A stretch of 64,000 bases of DNA. It comes from Bolinopsis microptera. Lineage: Eukaryota; Ctenophora; Tentaculata; Lobata; Bolinopsidae. The notes below the pieces were generated by a model. It saw only the letters and a program-made list of their open reading frames with translations, ran no database searches and had not been told where the DNA came from. Shown piece after piece: positions 1 through 12,600 of this stretch; the first letter of the stretch is position 1; the number at the start of each line of letters is the position of its first letter. The DNA lies in assembly GCF_026151205.1 (NCBI RefSeq), contig NC_087078.1, positions 15,641,118 through 15,705,117 of the forward strand. Reading direction: 5' to 3'. The position numbers were made by a program, and so were the translations under genes.

Positions 1-483
1 CCTGCGGTAAGAGTTAGTAAAACAGTTAGAAGAGTAGGAGGAGTTCCACTATCTTACTTAAAAGTTAGAACATTTTATCTTATCACATTTCAAAGATAAG
101 ACATTTTCGTGAGATCTATTTTGATAGATAGGTGCAACAGCAGCCGGCATCAAAATAAAGTATCAAACCTTCTGAATGTGTGAACCAGCTGGGAGGCGAG
201 GTAGCAGGTCAGATAATGACTGCATGACACCTCTAAAGGCAGCACTGACACAGCTGTCGTAGCATCTGATACTGCTGCTGATAGGATGCTGACAAATTGG
301 GAGCAGGCCCCCCTTCTGTCTAGCCTGTGTTTGTCAATTTTAGTTTGATTAATAGCAGTTTTGTTTTAAAAACTACGTCCCAATTGAACTAGTCACGTCG
401 ACCAAAGCCAACACGACTTATTTCAAATCAATGACACTGTAATCCAACAAATAAATATCAATCCTATTATTAACTGTACTTAC

Positions 484-696
484 TTCTGATGAGGAGGGAT
501 CTGATAGGAGGCCCATATACAGTCTCCAAAGAACACTGTGTAATATAGGAAGTGAGGACACAGTCTTAAGTAGCCAATCTGCTGCTTGTAAGCCATGTGA
601 GACGAGCCACGCTTTCTCGACACCTCTTATCAGCTCTTCTTCCAGGTCTTGTAGTGGTTGTTTCTGTGGGAGACCAGCTTGTGAAACAAAAGGGAA
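484..696 (-). CDS. MYCBP2: MYCBP2 exon: C-terminal helical region
   Basis: Begins FPFVSQAGLPQKQPLQDLEE and contains ADWLLKTVSSLPILHSVLWR, the family helices after the F-P-V segment. Borders cacag and gtaagt; phase 0. Last MYCBP2 exon in the window; the gene continues beyond position 1. Confidence 0.93.
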
Positions 697-3600
697 CTGT
701 GGTTCAAATTGTGACAAAGAGTGGAATTAGACGGACTCGAAAGTTTACTAATGTTTTGTTCTGACACGCTTGACAGATCACGATGATATTTAATCTTTTT
801 TAGTTTTCTGCAGTGAGTTACACTGTATATTATTTCAAAAGATATGAAATGCCCCAAGAAGGGAAGGGTTTGTACCTGAGACATGAACCCAAACAACCAG
901 CCCCGGTCCAGCGAGATGACTGTAGCTAACTTCCGCAGTTGAGGCGAGGGATTTTGTAAAATATTCGTCCGTTTTGCATCTTTCTGCAATAAAGTTAATT
1001 CGAAAATCAGACAATGAAATATAATTTTTTATTAATGAAACAAAATCTATATAATTTGACAAGGATAGCTATTAGCTATTAATGCTTATATATGACATGA
1101 AACATGAATGTGCATTGTGAAAACAAGTGTGAGCGCGTGATCAAGCAGCAGAGGCACCATTTAGTTGCAAAAAAAACCCTGCAGCCTTTCTCATTTTAAT
1201 TGCAAATTATACATATAATGCAGAAAATGAACGGTAAATTATGTGATTTCACAACCACTGTCCGCAACTAAACAGCGCCTCTGACGAGCATAAAAATATA
1301 GCCAGCAGCCCGAGAATTCACTGACCCATTTCCCCTTCCTTGGAATGGTGGCAATGGAAAGAGATTTCTGAACGGGTCTGTCTTTGCGGTTCATAATGTG
1401 CTGTGATGATGCTATCATGATCGGTTCTACAATGCTGGTAAGGGCGGAGCCGGAGCTATGTCCCACTTCCACCTCATGCCGAATTTTGGCAGATTTCGGG
1501 CGGTTTGGTGACTTTGGTCCCGAACTTTGGCGGTGCTCCTTTATTGAAATATTATAATGTGAAAGTTTGATACAAACGTTCCGTGATTAAAAACAATGCA
1601 GGAATGAGTGAATCTGATCTATTAAACATGGAAATGCAGAAATTTGACTCTTGAATATAGAACATCAGCTCATAATAGTAAGGGGAAAAGTGGTCGATTT
1701 AAGGGTTCCGTTGGATTTAAATGTTCACAAGGATTTAGCAACGGAATATGGTAGTTAGAACCCATACGAACATAATTAGACTTGTCACCAATTTTGTATC
1801 TCGACAGAAACACCACTTTTTACCACTTTTTACCACCTTTGTACCACTTTTCTGGTTTGCCAAATATCTTTAGTTGTGAACGTCGTAGAAGGCTGAAAAT
1901 TAACCTAGAATGTTTATCTTATCAAGGAGTAAAACTTTTGTACAAAAATTTTTACATTGGACAATCAGCTAATTGGATAATTACCAATTAGTTAATTACC
2001 AAAAAAAGTGAAAATTTTTTTATTGGCTCAAAATGATTAAAATCGTTTGAAACACGGAGAAATGTAGTTTTTAGAAAAACTTCAAAACTTTTCCACTTAA
2101 AAATTTTTTCGAGACTTGGAAAAATTTCGAAAATTTGAAAAAAAATTTTCCGCCAAAAGTGATCGAATTGCATGAAACGTGGATAAAAATGCTTTGCAGA
2201 AAAACTTCGAACATTTTTAGATTGGGGAATACTAAAATCATCAATATTTGAAGTTGGAGTTCAGTAAATCTCGGCAGATTTTAGTAATTAGGAATAGCTT
2301 AGCGGAAAGGGCTGAACCTGAAAAAGGTTAACCACACAATATTAGAGTTTCATAACTAATTACAATACAACTTTATCAAATTCCACATAAAGAAACAGCA
2401 CAAAAGGACCATTTAAGATCGAACGGATTTTACCTGCTGTATACTATCATTTTATTGATTTCAATGATGAAAACCTCTCTGTACCGTCAATCTTGCCAAT
2501 CTATACCGGGATGAATGTACCGGACCTCTTCTTTGCCTCCATAATAATTAGACCCAGTTGTGCAAGAAATGCGATTTCTCACAGGGGCTTCTTTTAACTG
2601 TGCACTTTTTGTCACTCTCGCAAGAGGCCCGGTATTATAGGGGGGTATAAAAAGCAAGTGTAAATATACCTTCCATTATCCACTGTGGCTTTTTTGTGTT
2701 GTGAATGCGCATGCCGCTTCGTTTGCTATGCAAGATACCTCGAATAACCCCCATATGTCATTGCCAAGGTCGGGATAGAGCTGGAGATAGCATTGAGAGG
2801 TTGCTAGAAATAGCTAGACTTAGAATAAACTGGTGGTAGCTGGGTGGTGCTAGCATGGAGGTAGCAGAACGTAGCTACACGGGGTTTCATTGGAGTTGGT
2901 TATTTTAATGGCCAAAGAGTGCCGGAACTAAAGTTACTTAAGATTGCAGTTTAGGGGCAGTGCAAACTACGGTGGAGTCAGGGACACAGAGCTACAGTGT
3001 AACAGTGCAGGAGTACTGCAAAAGAACAGTGCAAATGATATAGTCTGTAAAATTAAAACGTCGAAGAAGGAGATAAAATTGTGGCTGCAGAGGAGGAGAG
3101 GAGCAGGAACCTGATTGTGTTTGGATTGAAAGAAGAGGAGGAAGAAGAGTTTCCTGCTCTGGTAACCACATTTTTGGAAGAGGTGGGGTGATAACTTACT
3201 TCCAAGCGACACGGTGGGCTGGAACCAATCAGGTACAGCTATCCGACCTATCAAGATCACCGTCCTGAGCTTTGTTCCGCGACAATTGACCCCCTTACAA
3301 TTGACCCCCCGACAATTGACCCCCCGACAATTGACCATCATGTAATTACACTGGCGTCAATTGTCGCAAAATCTAGGGCTTAGTACGACAATTGACCCCC
3401 CATGTAATTACAATGGAGTCAATTGATCGGGTTAGGGTCAGGGTCCTGGGTCAGGGTTAGGGTTAGGGTCAGGGTCAGGGTCAGGGTCAGGGTTAGGGTT
3501 AGGGTTAGGTTTAAGGTTAGGGTTAGGGTTAGGGTTAGGGTTAGGGTTAGGGTCCTGGGTCAGGGTCAGGGTCAGGGTCAGGGTCAGGGTCAGGGTCAGG

Positions 3601-6600
3601 GTCAGGGTCAGGGTCAGGGTCAGGGTCAGGGTTAATTGTATTAAATTATATTGTCGGGGGTCAATTGTCGGAGGTCAATTGTCGGAGGTCAATTGTCGCC
3701 CACCCCTAAGCTTAACAGCCTTTCATCATAATCTGATAGCTAGACTTTATTCTAAGTCTAGTTATTTCTAGCAACCTCTCAATGCTATCTCCAGCTCTAT
3801 CCCGACCCTGGCAATGACATATGGGGGTTATTCGAGGTATCTTGCATAGCAAACGAAGCGGCATGCGCATTCACAACACAAAAAAGCTACAGTGGATGAT
3901 GGAAGGTATATTTACACTTCCTATACCCCCCTATAATACCGGGCCTCTTGCGAGAGTGACAAAAGGTGCACAGTTAAAAGAAGCCCCTGTGAGGAATCGC
4001 ATTTCTTGCACAACTGGGTCTAATTATTATAGAGGCAAAGAAGAGGTCCGGTACATTCAGATACCCGGTATAGATTGGCAAGATTGACGGTACAGAGAGG
4101 TTTTCATCGTTGAAATCAATAAAATGATAGTATACAGCAGGTAAAATCGGTTCGATCTTAAACGGTCCTTTTGTGCTGTTTCTTTATGTGGAATTTGATA
4201 AAGCTGTATTGTAATTAGTTATGAAACTCTAATATTGTGTGGTTAACCTTTTTCAGGTTCAGCCCTTTCCGCTAAGCTATTCCTAATTACTAAAATCTGC
4301 CGAGATTTACTGAACTCCAACTTCAAATATTGATGATTTTAGTATTCCCCAATCTAAAAATGTTCGAAGTTTTTCTGCAAAGCATTTTTATCCACGTTTC
4401 ATGCAATTCGATCACTTTTGGCGGAAAATTTTTTTTCAAATTTTCGAAATTTTTCCAAGTCTCGAAAAAAAATTTTAAGTGAAAAAGTTTTGAAGTTTTT
4501 CTAAAAACTACATTTCTCCGTGTTTCAAACGATTTTAATCATTTTGAGCCAATACAAAATTTTCACTTTTTTTGGTAATTAACTAATTGGTAATTATCCA
4601 ATTAGCTGATTGTCCAATGTAAAAATTTTTGTACAAAAGTTTTACTCCTTGATAAGATAAACATTCTAGGTTAATTTTCAGCCTTCTACGACGTTCACAA
4701 CTAAAGATATTTGGCAAACCAGAAAGGTGGTACAAAGGTGGTAAAAAGTGGTAAAAAGTGGTGTTTCTGTCGAGATACAAAATTGGTGACAAGTCTAATT
4801 ATGTTCGTATGGGTTCTAACTACCATATTCCGTCGCTAAATCCTTGTGAACATTTAAATCCAACGGAATGCCACTTTTCCCCTTACTATAAATGGCAAAT
4901 AATAAAGCAAAACAAGTAAAAGCTCCGAGATTCGAGAAGTAGTTCTAGAATAAATACTTACCCTACTGCTGGGAAGGACGTTAACTGACATAGAGCGATG
5001 CATCTTATTACCAGCGAGGGATACCCCCGAGGTACCAGTGAGCCGGGAACTCATACAGGGAGACATGGGGGTCATGGGGGAGAGACAGGTGGTGCAGGGG
5101 TCACACAGCTGGAGGGACCGGAACTTGTTCTTTGTTGATTCAACGTCCGTCTAAAGTGGATTGTTAATTGTTAAGTAGCTTTACTTGAAACAGATCAGGA
5201 GACAAATAACCGAGGCGCAGTTCTAATTGGCGCAACGGCTGAACGACCAGCCATAATGATTTTGAGTTCTATTTTATACACTCTAATGCACTTACATCCA
5301 TAGCCTCTTCAAGGAATGAGATATAATCCAGGCTATCCGGACTGGACACCTCCTTGATTGGGGCAAGGTAAAGGAGGAAGAGAGCGTTCTTGTAGGTGTT
5401 ACTGAGTTGCTCCTCCAGATCGCTTGTGGAGACGGTTGGGAGGTTTGGGGTGACTTCTATAGGGTACACTGCGTCTCTCTGTCAGGGTGTTTTAGAGTTT
5501 AGTTTCATGACAGAAAATTTATGATTGTGATATCTACTGTTTTTTCTAGCTGTGAGTTATAACAGACAGTTAAACGAAAAGCGACCACTTAATCACTATT
5601 TCAGATCAACCACAAAAAAATAGGAAAAACGACGACCATTCTTTACTCTAAATTTACTCACGTTGGCATCGTCATTAGGGAGAGGTTCCTGCTTATAGGT
5701 CTCAACACACTCACTACAGAGCAAGTACCAGGTACAGAGACCCTTCCCACCGTCACCACACAGTCCTGACCAGCCGTTACAGTAGATACCTTTACCGTTA
5801 TACCCCATACCACCTGATACAAGGAGTGAGCTACAAATCAGAGAAATACCAAATAATTGTGTGTATAATAAATAGCTTTTATAATCACAGCATTTATTAA
5901 AAGATTCACGTTTATAGAGAAAATGGATACAATCATTTCTTATTCTTTCAAACATATCCGTAATTCCCGGTCAGAGAGAAATCCGAGTAATTTAAGTTAT
6001 TTACCACAGTTAGATTTGCAGCCGGGGTGATGTTTGGACATGTGGTAGGTAACAGGATGAGGGACCTTCTCCCCACACAGTTCACACTGCTCCTTCTCCT
6101 CCTTCTCCTCTTCCACCTTGTTATCTGTCTGTGATGTCTTTATACCTGTAGTTGGGTTATGGGTAGTTCGAATGCTTGTAATTTTCTCTTTTTTTATCAA
6201 TGCATGATTAATGGAACTTGAATGCCAATGGATTTAAAAGTAGTTTTATTTCTTTATTTTGAAAAAAAGAAGACAATGTTATCAGGAAAAATCGAATTAT
6301 ATATATATTACAAACCCTTTTTAGATCGTTTTTTCTTTGGCCTATTTGAGCTATCTTTGTTAGTTTCATCAGTAATTGGAGGAGGTGGCTGAAACGATTG
6401 TATTAGTATCAAACTATTTATAGCACTATATAAGAACTAGATAAGCACTATATAAGCACTATATAAGAACTAGAACAACCTCCCAGCCCGGAAAACTGAA
6501 TAAACATTCGGACATTCCGCCGATAATTTCCAAAAAGCATGCAATCGATTTCGCCAATACACATTGACAGTTCAAATGGTGATGTCTGTTGAGTTACCTT

Positions 6601-9600
6601 AATCTTGGTAGTGGCACAAGTCATGATGAGATCCTTGACGGAGTCCCACAGTGAACAGAGCATGTTCAGTGATGAAACACTCTCCGTAGCTTCCTCTCCT
6701 GATACAGTGACAAATATTACCAAAATACCAAGTAAATTCAATATCAAGCTGTCAATTTCTTCTCCAAATCTTCTATTTCTACTATTTAATTGTATTAAAT
6801 CTTACCATGATCCCTCTCAGTGTCATAGTATTATTAAAGATTCTAATGAAGTTAGGTATTTTTATTTTATCCCGGAGTTTCACTCAAGACTTCGACTAAA
6901 AAGATCTAAATCTTACCGCATTCTGAAGTTCGCTGAGTTGTGTAACTGCTAGTCCGTTTCTTGCAGGATCCAGTTGGATTACGTGCTAAGGAATTTAAGT
7001 TAACATATTTCTTTCAAGGTTCGGTAGTCAAATCTTCATTGTAACTGTGCGATTATCCTACCATCATTTTTAACAATTAAGACCCCATTTACTACTACTT
7101 AATTAAGATGAAGTATATTAAAAAGACAGAAAGGCACACAATTAAAACATTAAAACACAAATCAGTTGCAAGTCAGAACATGCTAATTAGCTAATTCAGC
7201 CTACAGAGATAAGGAAATATAATGGGATTTTCTTTTTGACCCTGTCAAGTGTAAAATTCTTACCGGGACCAGATTTTAACACACTGAACTTAGTATCATA
7301 AATCTTCGAGGGTTGACTTTTGTGTCTTTTCAGCTGATCCTGATGATCACTTTCACCTTGCAAAAATGGCGGCAGCTTTACAAGATTTGGCATGCTAAAA
7401 CAGCAGATAAAGTACAGATTCAGATCATATTCAGAACAGATTCAGAGTAGATTTAAATAACAAAAGAATTCATGCAAGAATGCTCACAGCATGCAGACAG
7501 AGAACTGACCCAAGAAACACTTACCGTTTGGTGAAGCAGTTTCAAACTTGATGTAAGCTGCTGCTGCCATGGCATCATCAACAGCTCCATAGTGCCAAAG
7601 ATAAGCTGATGAGAGACATGGTACCCATTAAAAGACGTTATAATTTGAAATTGATTGATGTTTAACTCCACGCGATATCCATTAAACTATAGAAAAAAAT
7701 ATTCAAACAAATATTCAAAGATAAGAGATGAAGAGAAGCTAATAAATACCTGCAAACACTGTCCGGATAGTATTAGTGAGAGACTTTGAGTTGACACACT
7801 TCACTTCTATGTCATCCACAAGATCAGATGTTTCTGACAGGAAGGAAATACTGTATTCTGATCTGAAGGAGAAAATTAATTAAATGATTTGTGTTTCTTG
7901 ATGCTGGAAAATGCGATTTTCACTCTGTAGTGTAACCCGGCCTGTATACGGCCGGGACTTCACTATCGCAGTTGTATTGCAAAAGTATAAACCCGCCTAT
8001 TATATTTGAAAACACGCATTACATTGTCGTATATATTGAGATTATTATTTAAGATGACTGGGATCCATTCCCACGGGACCCAGTCTGGTGCCATGTATTA
8101 CTTGGCTGAATAAGAGGCGTACTTCAAATAAGATTTCACTCCCCACCCCAACATTCCTCAACTACAACAAAGTTTAGATTCAGAATTAGATACATTCATA
8201 TCATGACCAGAAATAAAGTTAAAAATCTAATTTCGAAGCGGGCAAGGTTCTTTGTTTATATTCTTATATTGTACCGCTCCGTAACTTTTTGTTTATCTAC
8301 TCTTCAGTAAACATCTATTTATCGAGGCTTTTCTCGCAACGACTTATCCATGTGGCTTTTCGTTTATAACCTAAATCTATTATATTGATGTCAAGATACC
8401 GAACACCCTGTAAAAGCTTGTCTCTCTCTCTGTTAACAAGAAGTGTAAAGTAGGTACATGCTAAAATAATCAGTTAGTTTCAGCGTTCACAATATTCGCA
8501 ATAACTTGGATATTCAGAGTTTAATTATTTAGTGGAAAAAGGAAGGCATTCTTGGAATGGGCCAGCTGTCCACACGTTCCTGGATCTTCATGGTAGGTAG
8601 CTTACTGTGCCATACGGTGTATTTAGACATTAGGGGCGTGTCAATTAGTTGCCCCATCCGCACCCCCCCCCCCCCCCGCCCCGAGTGTTGGCGCTCCTCC
8701 CCTTTTGGTGCCCCTCCCTAAAATTGAACAAATTAGATGATTTTAGAGGATACGCCGGTTAAATCTCTAAAAAAAGTGTGTTTCCCACATTCAAACGACG
8801 ATTATGCCCCCCCCCCCCCCCCCCACAGCGGGGTCGGCGGGGCCCTTCGTTACGCCACTGGTGTCAATTAGACTTGAGATAAAATTTTTCTATTGTTGTT
8901 GTTGGTAATATACACGGCCATCTTACTATATATAAAGCGAGACGATATATATATATTTATTTATCCGCACCATTTTACTGACACCACGGCATCAACTTTA
9001 ACACGGGTTTCCGCAAAAATCGTACAAGATATAAAACTGAAACTTTTTTAACTGATTCAAATGCTTTAATGGCCTTCAAATCAGCATGAAAAAATCGAAA
9101 ATCGGCCAAGGAATAAGAATTTTAGTACCCAAAATTTGGACCCCCAAGTGGTGTCAAAAAATAATTATTTTTACTGGGAGACTTTAGGGTAGGAAACTGA
9201 TCCAGCCACCAAAGAGCCTTGACACCAGTCTTAAAGGTTTGACGGGTTCCTGCTAGTACATATAATCTTTAATTAGTCTATTGTTTTAGATGTACTCATG
9301 GTATTTCTCATCCGTGCGGGAAATTAATCGTCATGCTTCTAGTTCTACAATGTACATGTATTGTATTATATGGTTCCATCGCCATTCAACAGTGCTTTCA
9401 ATTTTGTTCAACCTTTGGTATCATTTAGCAACTGATGGATCGTTTACATATTACGTAAGCAAGATGTTTGGTCATTTTAGAACCCCCTCCTCATCTGCTA
9501 GACACTTTACACATAGCTATTGTAGAAATATTACGTAATATTATGTGAACTATCTCGAGCCTTAACCAAATAAGCAAACCGAAATTCAGAGCAAAATTCA

Positions 9601-12600
9601 CTACCTTATCGAATGCTAATAATTGTTTATCTTTTCAATCTAAGGTCGTATAGAGCTAAAAGAGGCCTGAGTAAGAGTGCGGGGAACTTTAACTCTAATT
9701 TTGATGTTACATTGTTTAGAATCTAGATCTATAAAACGGAGTGCGAGTTACCGGGAGCGCCTCGCCATCTTCTTATAATTATATTCCTGCATAGTTTCCT
9801 AACTAAGCTCACATAGCTAACTAATAACAGCGTTTTAAGTCAGGCGTCAGCTAAACACCAACTTGTAGTGTTCATTGATCGATTGTCTCAATCGGCTCCC
9901 ATTAAGATTACATAATATGCACATAGTCAAACAATGGGAGATGACTCAGATGTGGCGAAAAAAATGAACGAATAATTTCCAGCTAACAAAGTGTACATTT
10001 TATTTCTCTTCTGTAGTTGGGATCTTAACAATTGAAACCGCAAGACTTTAAATCAACGAAACATTTTTGATGCTCAACATCTACATCACTTCATTAGTCC
10101 CAGTAAATGCATTTGTTTGTAGTTGTGAAACAATTATATTGTATCTGTACTATTGCCATTTTTCTTTAACAGTTAAAATGGTGGTATCATTTTAGCTTTA
10201 TTTAGTATTTCTGATTTTATGAGACCCGTGTTTGTTTTAAACATTCTGCTCCGAAGAGGATCGAAAGCTTTTTCAGTGGAGCCGCTCAGATATGGGCACC
10301 GTATTGTGTAAATTATTTAGTTATATCTTATACAATATCTTTGCTGCAGAGGAACGGGGTAGTAAACACTGTGTTTCGTTTCGACGTTCGAAAATGTTAT
10401 TCCGGGTACTATTCTGGTTAGGAACTGACCGGTCTAGGGTTTTGGCTGATCGGATGTTTAGAAGAGAAAATTTCATGCTGCCGGATCTTGCCGGAAATTT
10501 GTAGCTTATCCCTTTTAACCTCTGTACTATAATGCTCCTTACCTCAGGTACTTACTTAATGCTTCATTACTGGATCTGGGACTATAGAGTTAATAAAAGT
10601 TATAATCCCTATAATAATAGTGGAGTGCTGCATTGTTTCTTTTAATTTTGGGATATAATACGATAATTTTCAGTTTTCGTTTTAATATGAAACAGTGTAT
10701 AATTAAGTATGGTAAAATTGAGGAAGCATAGAAATCCAGATAGGTTAAAACAACAACCGCTTGATTGAGGTGAAATTTTCAATCGTCGCCTTAATTAAGT
10801 GATAATTTAGTTTCTTATAATAAGTTATGTCGAAAGTGAGCGAGCTATTCCATTTTCGCACTCGATCTAAATTTCTAAACGGCCCTTAATATTTTAATTG
10901 GCCCAGAGTTTTACGTAGTAAACTTTTACATCTCCCCAAAATCTGTAATTTTCACGAAGTTCATGCCGGAACGGCGTCAAACCACAAACTTTCTTTAATT
11001 TAGACTAAGGCAATTATACTTCATTATATGCTAGGTCGAATTTAACTTAAATTAATGATCGAGTAAAATCCTCTTCTGATCCTTTTTTTGTTGTTGTTGT
11101 CTAGTGTTTGCCAGTAATGACAAGGGCTTTGAAACCAATATACATATATAATATGTGTATAATAAATATATTTTTAACGCATTCAAATGAACCCAAACAC
11201 TGAGTCAATAAACCTGATCCCTCGAACTTAAAACAAGTGTCACGTTATCCTGCAGGTCAGACCTGTATCGCAACAACCATTCAGCCGTGCTTGCTCGGTG
11301 CAGTTCCTTACCGCTTTACCCGGCAAACCGATACATGATTCTTAGTGCTGAAAATGTTCTCAAAACCCAACATGAAGCACCTTTAAATGCAGTAATAATA
11401 AGTTTTCCAGGAATAGATGAAGTAAGCATGTTGTCATATTTTGGCACGTAAAACATTAAAAAATGCAACACATGCTGGTGCTGATAACCACTGTGTGGTA
11501 TGTGTTATGTTTCAATTTAAGTTTTCTGAATTCGCTATGTAGTGTTATTGTTTCGTTCTTGAGCTTTTCTGCTTAAGATTTCTAGATTTTTGCGTGTTGT
11601 ATTTTCCTCCAATTTTTCGAACCTAGATGTTTTATATTTATCGCCATATTGTATTTTTAAAGAAAATGAGCATCTATCGATATCAGATCCATACATATTT
11701 TAAAAATAATCGTATTGGTTAATTTTGTCTAACTTGAACAAAATTAACCGATACGATTATTTTAAAACTTGGATTCCGAGTTCGGCAGAAATCACATCTC
11801 AACTGATCACTAATATAACGGTCATCTTACTGAAAGCTTCGTTTTAGAAAGCGCCTTCGTTTCGAAATTTTAAGAACGACGGTAATTTCTCTCCGGGGAG
11901 ACAGAGGGGCGAGAAAGAACTTTCTCAATATAGACAGTTTAGATTTGAACTTGGAGCCGCAAGGCCAAGGGTGCTGGGTGATTTTCAAAATATTGAGTTT
12001 TTGAAGGGTTATTTTTATATAGGGTCGTTGTGACATTATGTGTATACTGTTTGAAACAATTTATTTTATCTGCAGGTATCATGAATAGCCAAGGGTACAA
12101 CAAACTACCTGATCGAAGGACCAGAGTTATAATCGAGATACAAGAAGCTGAAATTAAGCATCTGGCAGAAGAAGAGTTGTGGAGGGAGGAAAAACAACTT
12201 GAGAAAAAGTTAAGGATAAACAGTACCACAATTGGTCCAACTGATGATATCGAACAAAACATAGTGGACTCATATCGGAAATTGTTCAAACTGTTCGATG
12301 AGGATGATAACGGTAGTATCAGCGTGGACGAACTCGGCCATATTTTCAGATTACATCTTGGAAAAGCTCTCTCTGAAGGCGATCTTAACAAAATCATAGA
12401 GCAAGTAGATGAAGACGGAAGTAATACTATTGACTTCAGTGAATTTCTAACTTTAATGGAATCTGAAACGTGGAAAGAAATAGAGAGAGGCGAGATCGTT
12501 GAAGCGTTTGCAGTATTTGATCGGAACAGAGATGGGTACATTGACACTGATGAGTTAAGTTTTGCTCTCTGCAATTACGGGGAGACGATGTCGAAGAAGG

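Larger units (their letters stand above)
1676..4888. mobile_element. Foldback element with 1.15 kb inverted arms and a minisatellite loop
   Basis: Left arm 1676-2829 and right arm 3746-4888 are near-perfect reverse complements; both ends start TAGTAAGGGGAAAAGTGG. The loop (2830-3745) holds a LINE ORF1-like fragment, inverted GACAATTGACCCCC repeats and a telomere-like array. No transposase is present. A TA target duplication is possible but not proven. It sits in a MYCBP2 intron. Confidence 0.85.

Noticed and set aside
3423-3632. True telomere or chromosome end
   Set aside because: The array is short, mixes GGGTTA with GGGTCA, and has unique gene sequence on both sides; it is the loop of a foldback element.
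7357-7387. Longer form of MYCBP2 exon 7264-7356 (MPNLVKLPPFLQ)
   Set aside because: The acceptor before it gives the wrong phase with the upstream exon and reads into a stop; kept only as an alternative.
10292-10504. 70-codon plus-strand frame
   Set aside because: No recognisable motif and no paralogue in the window; indistinguishable from chance.
12030-12080. Upstream start of the calmodulin-like protein (MTLCVYCLKQF...)
   Set aside because: These codons run into a clear 3' splice-site sequence ending at 12075, and the next ATG fits the pattern of the other nested genes.
11939-12574. 211-codon minus-strand frame over the calmodulin-like gene
   Set aside because: It is antisense to an unmistakable four-EF-hand gene and shows no domain.
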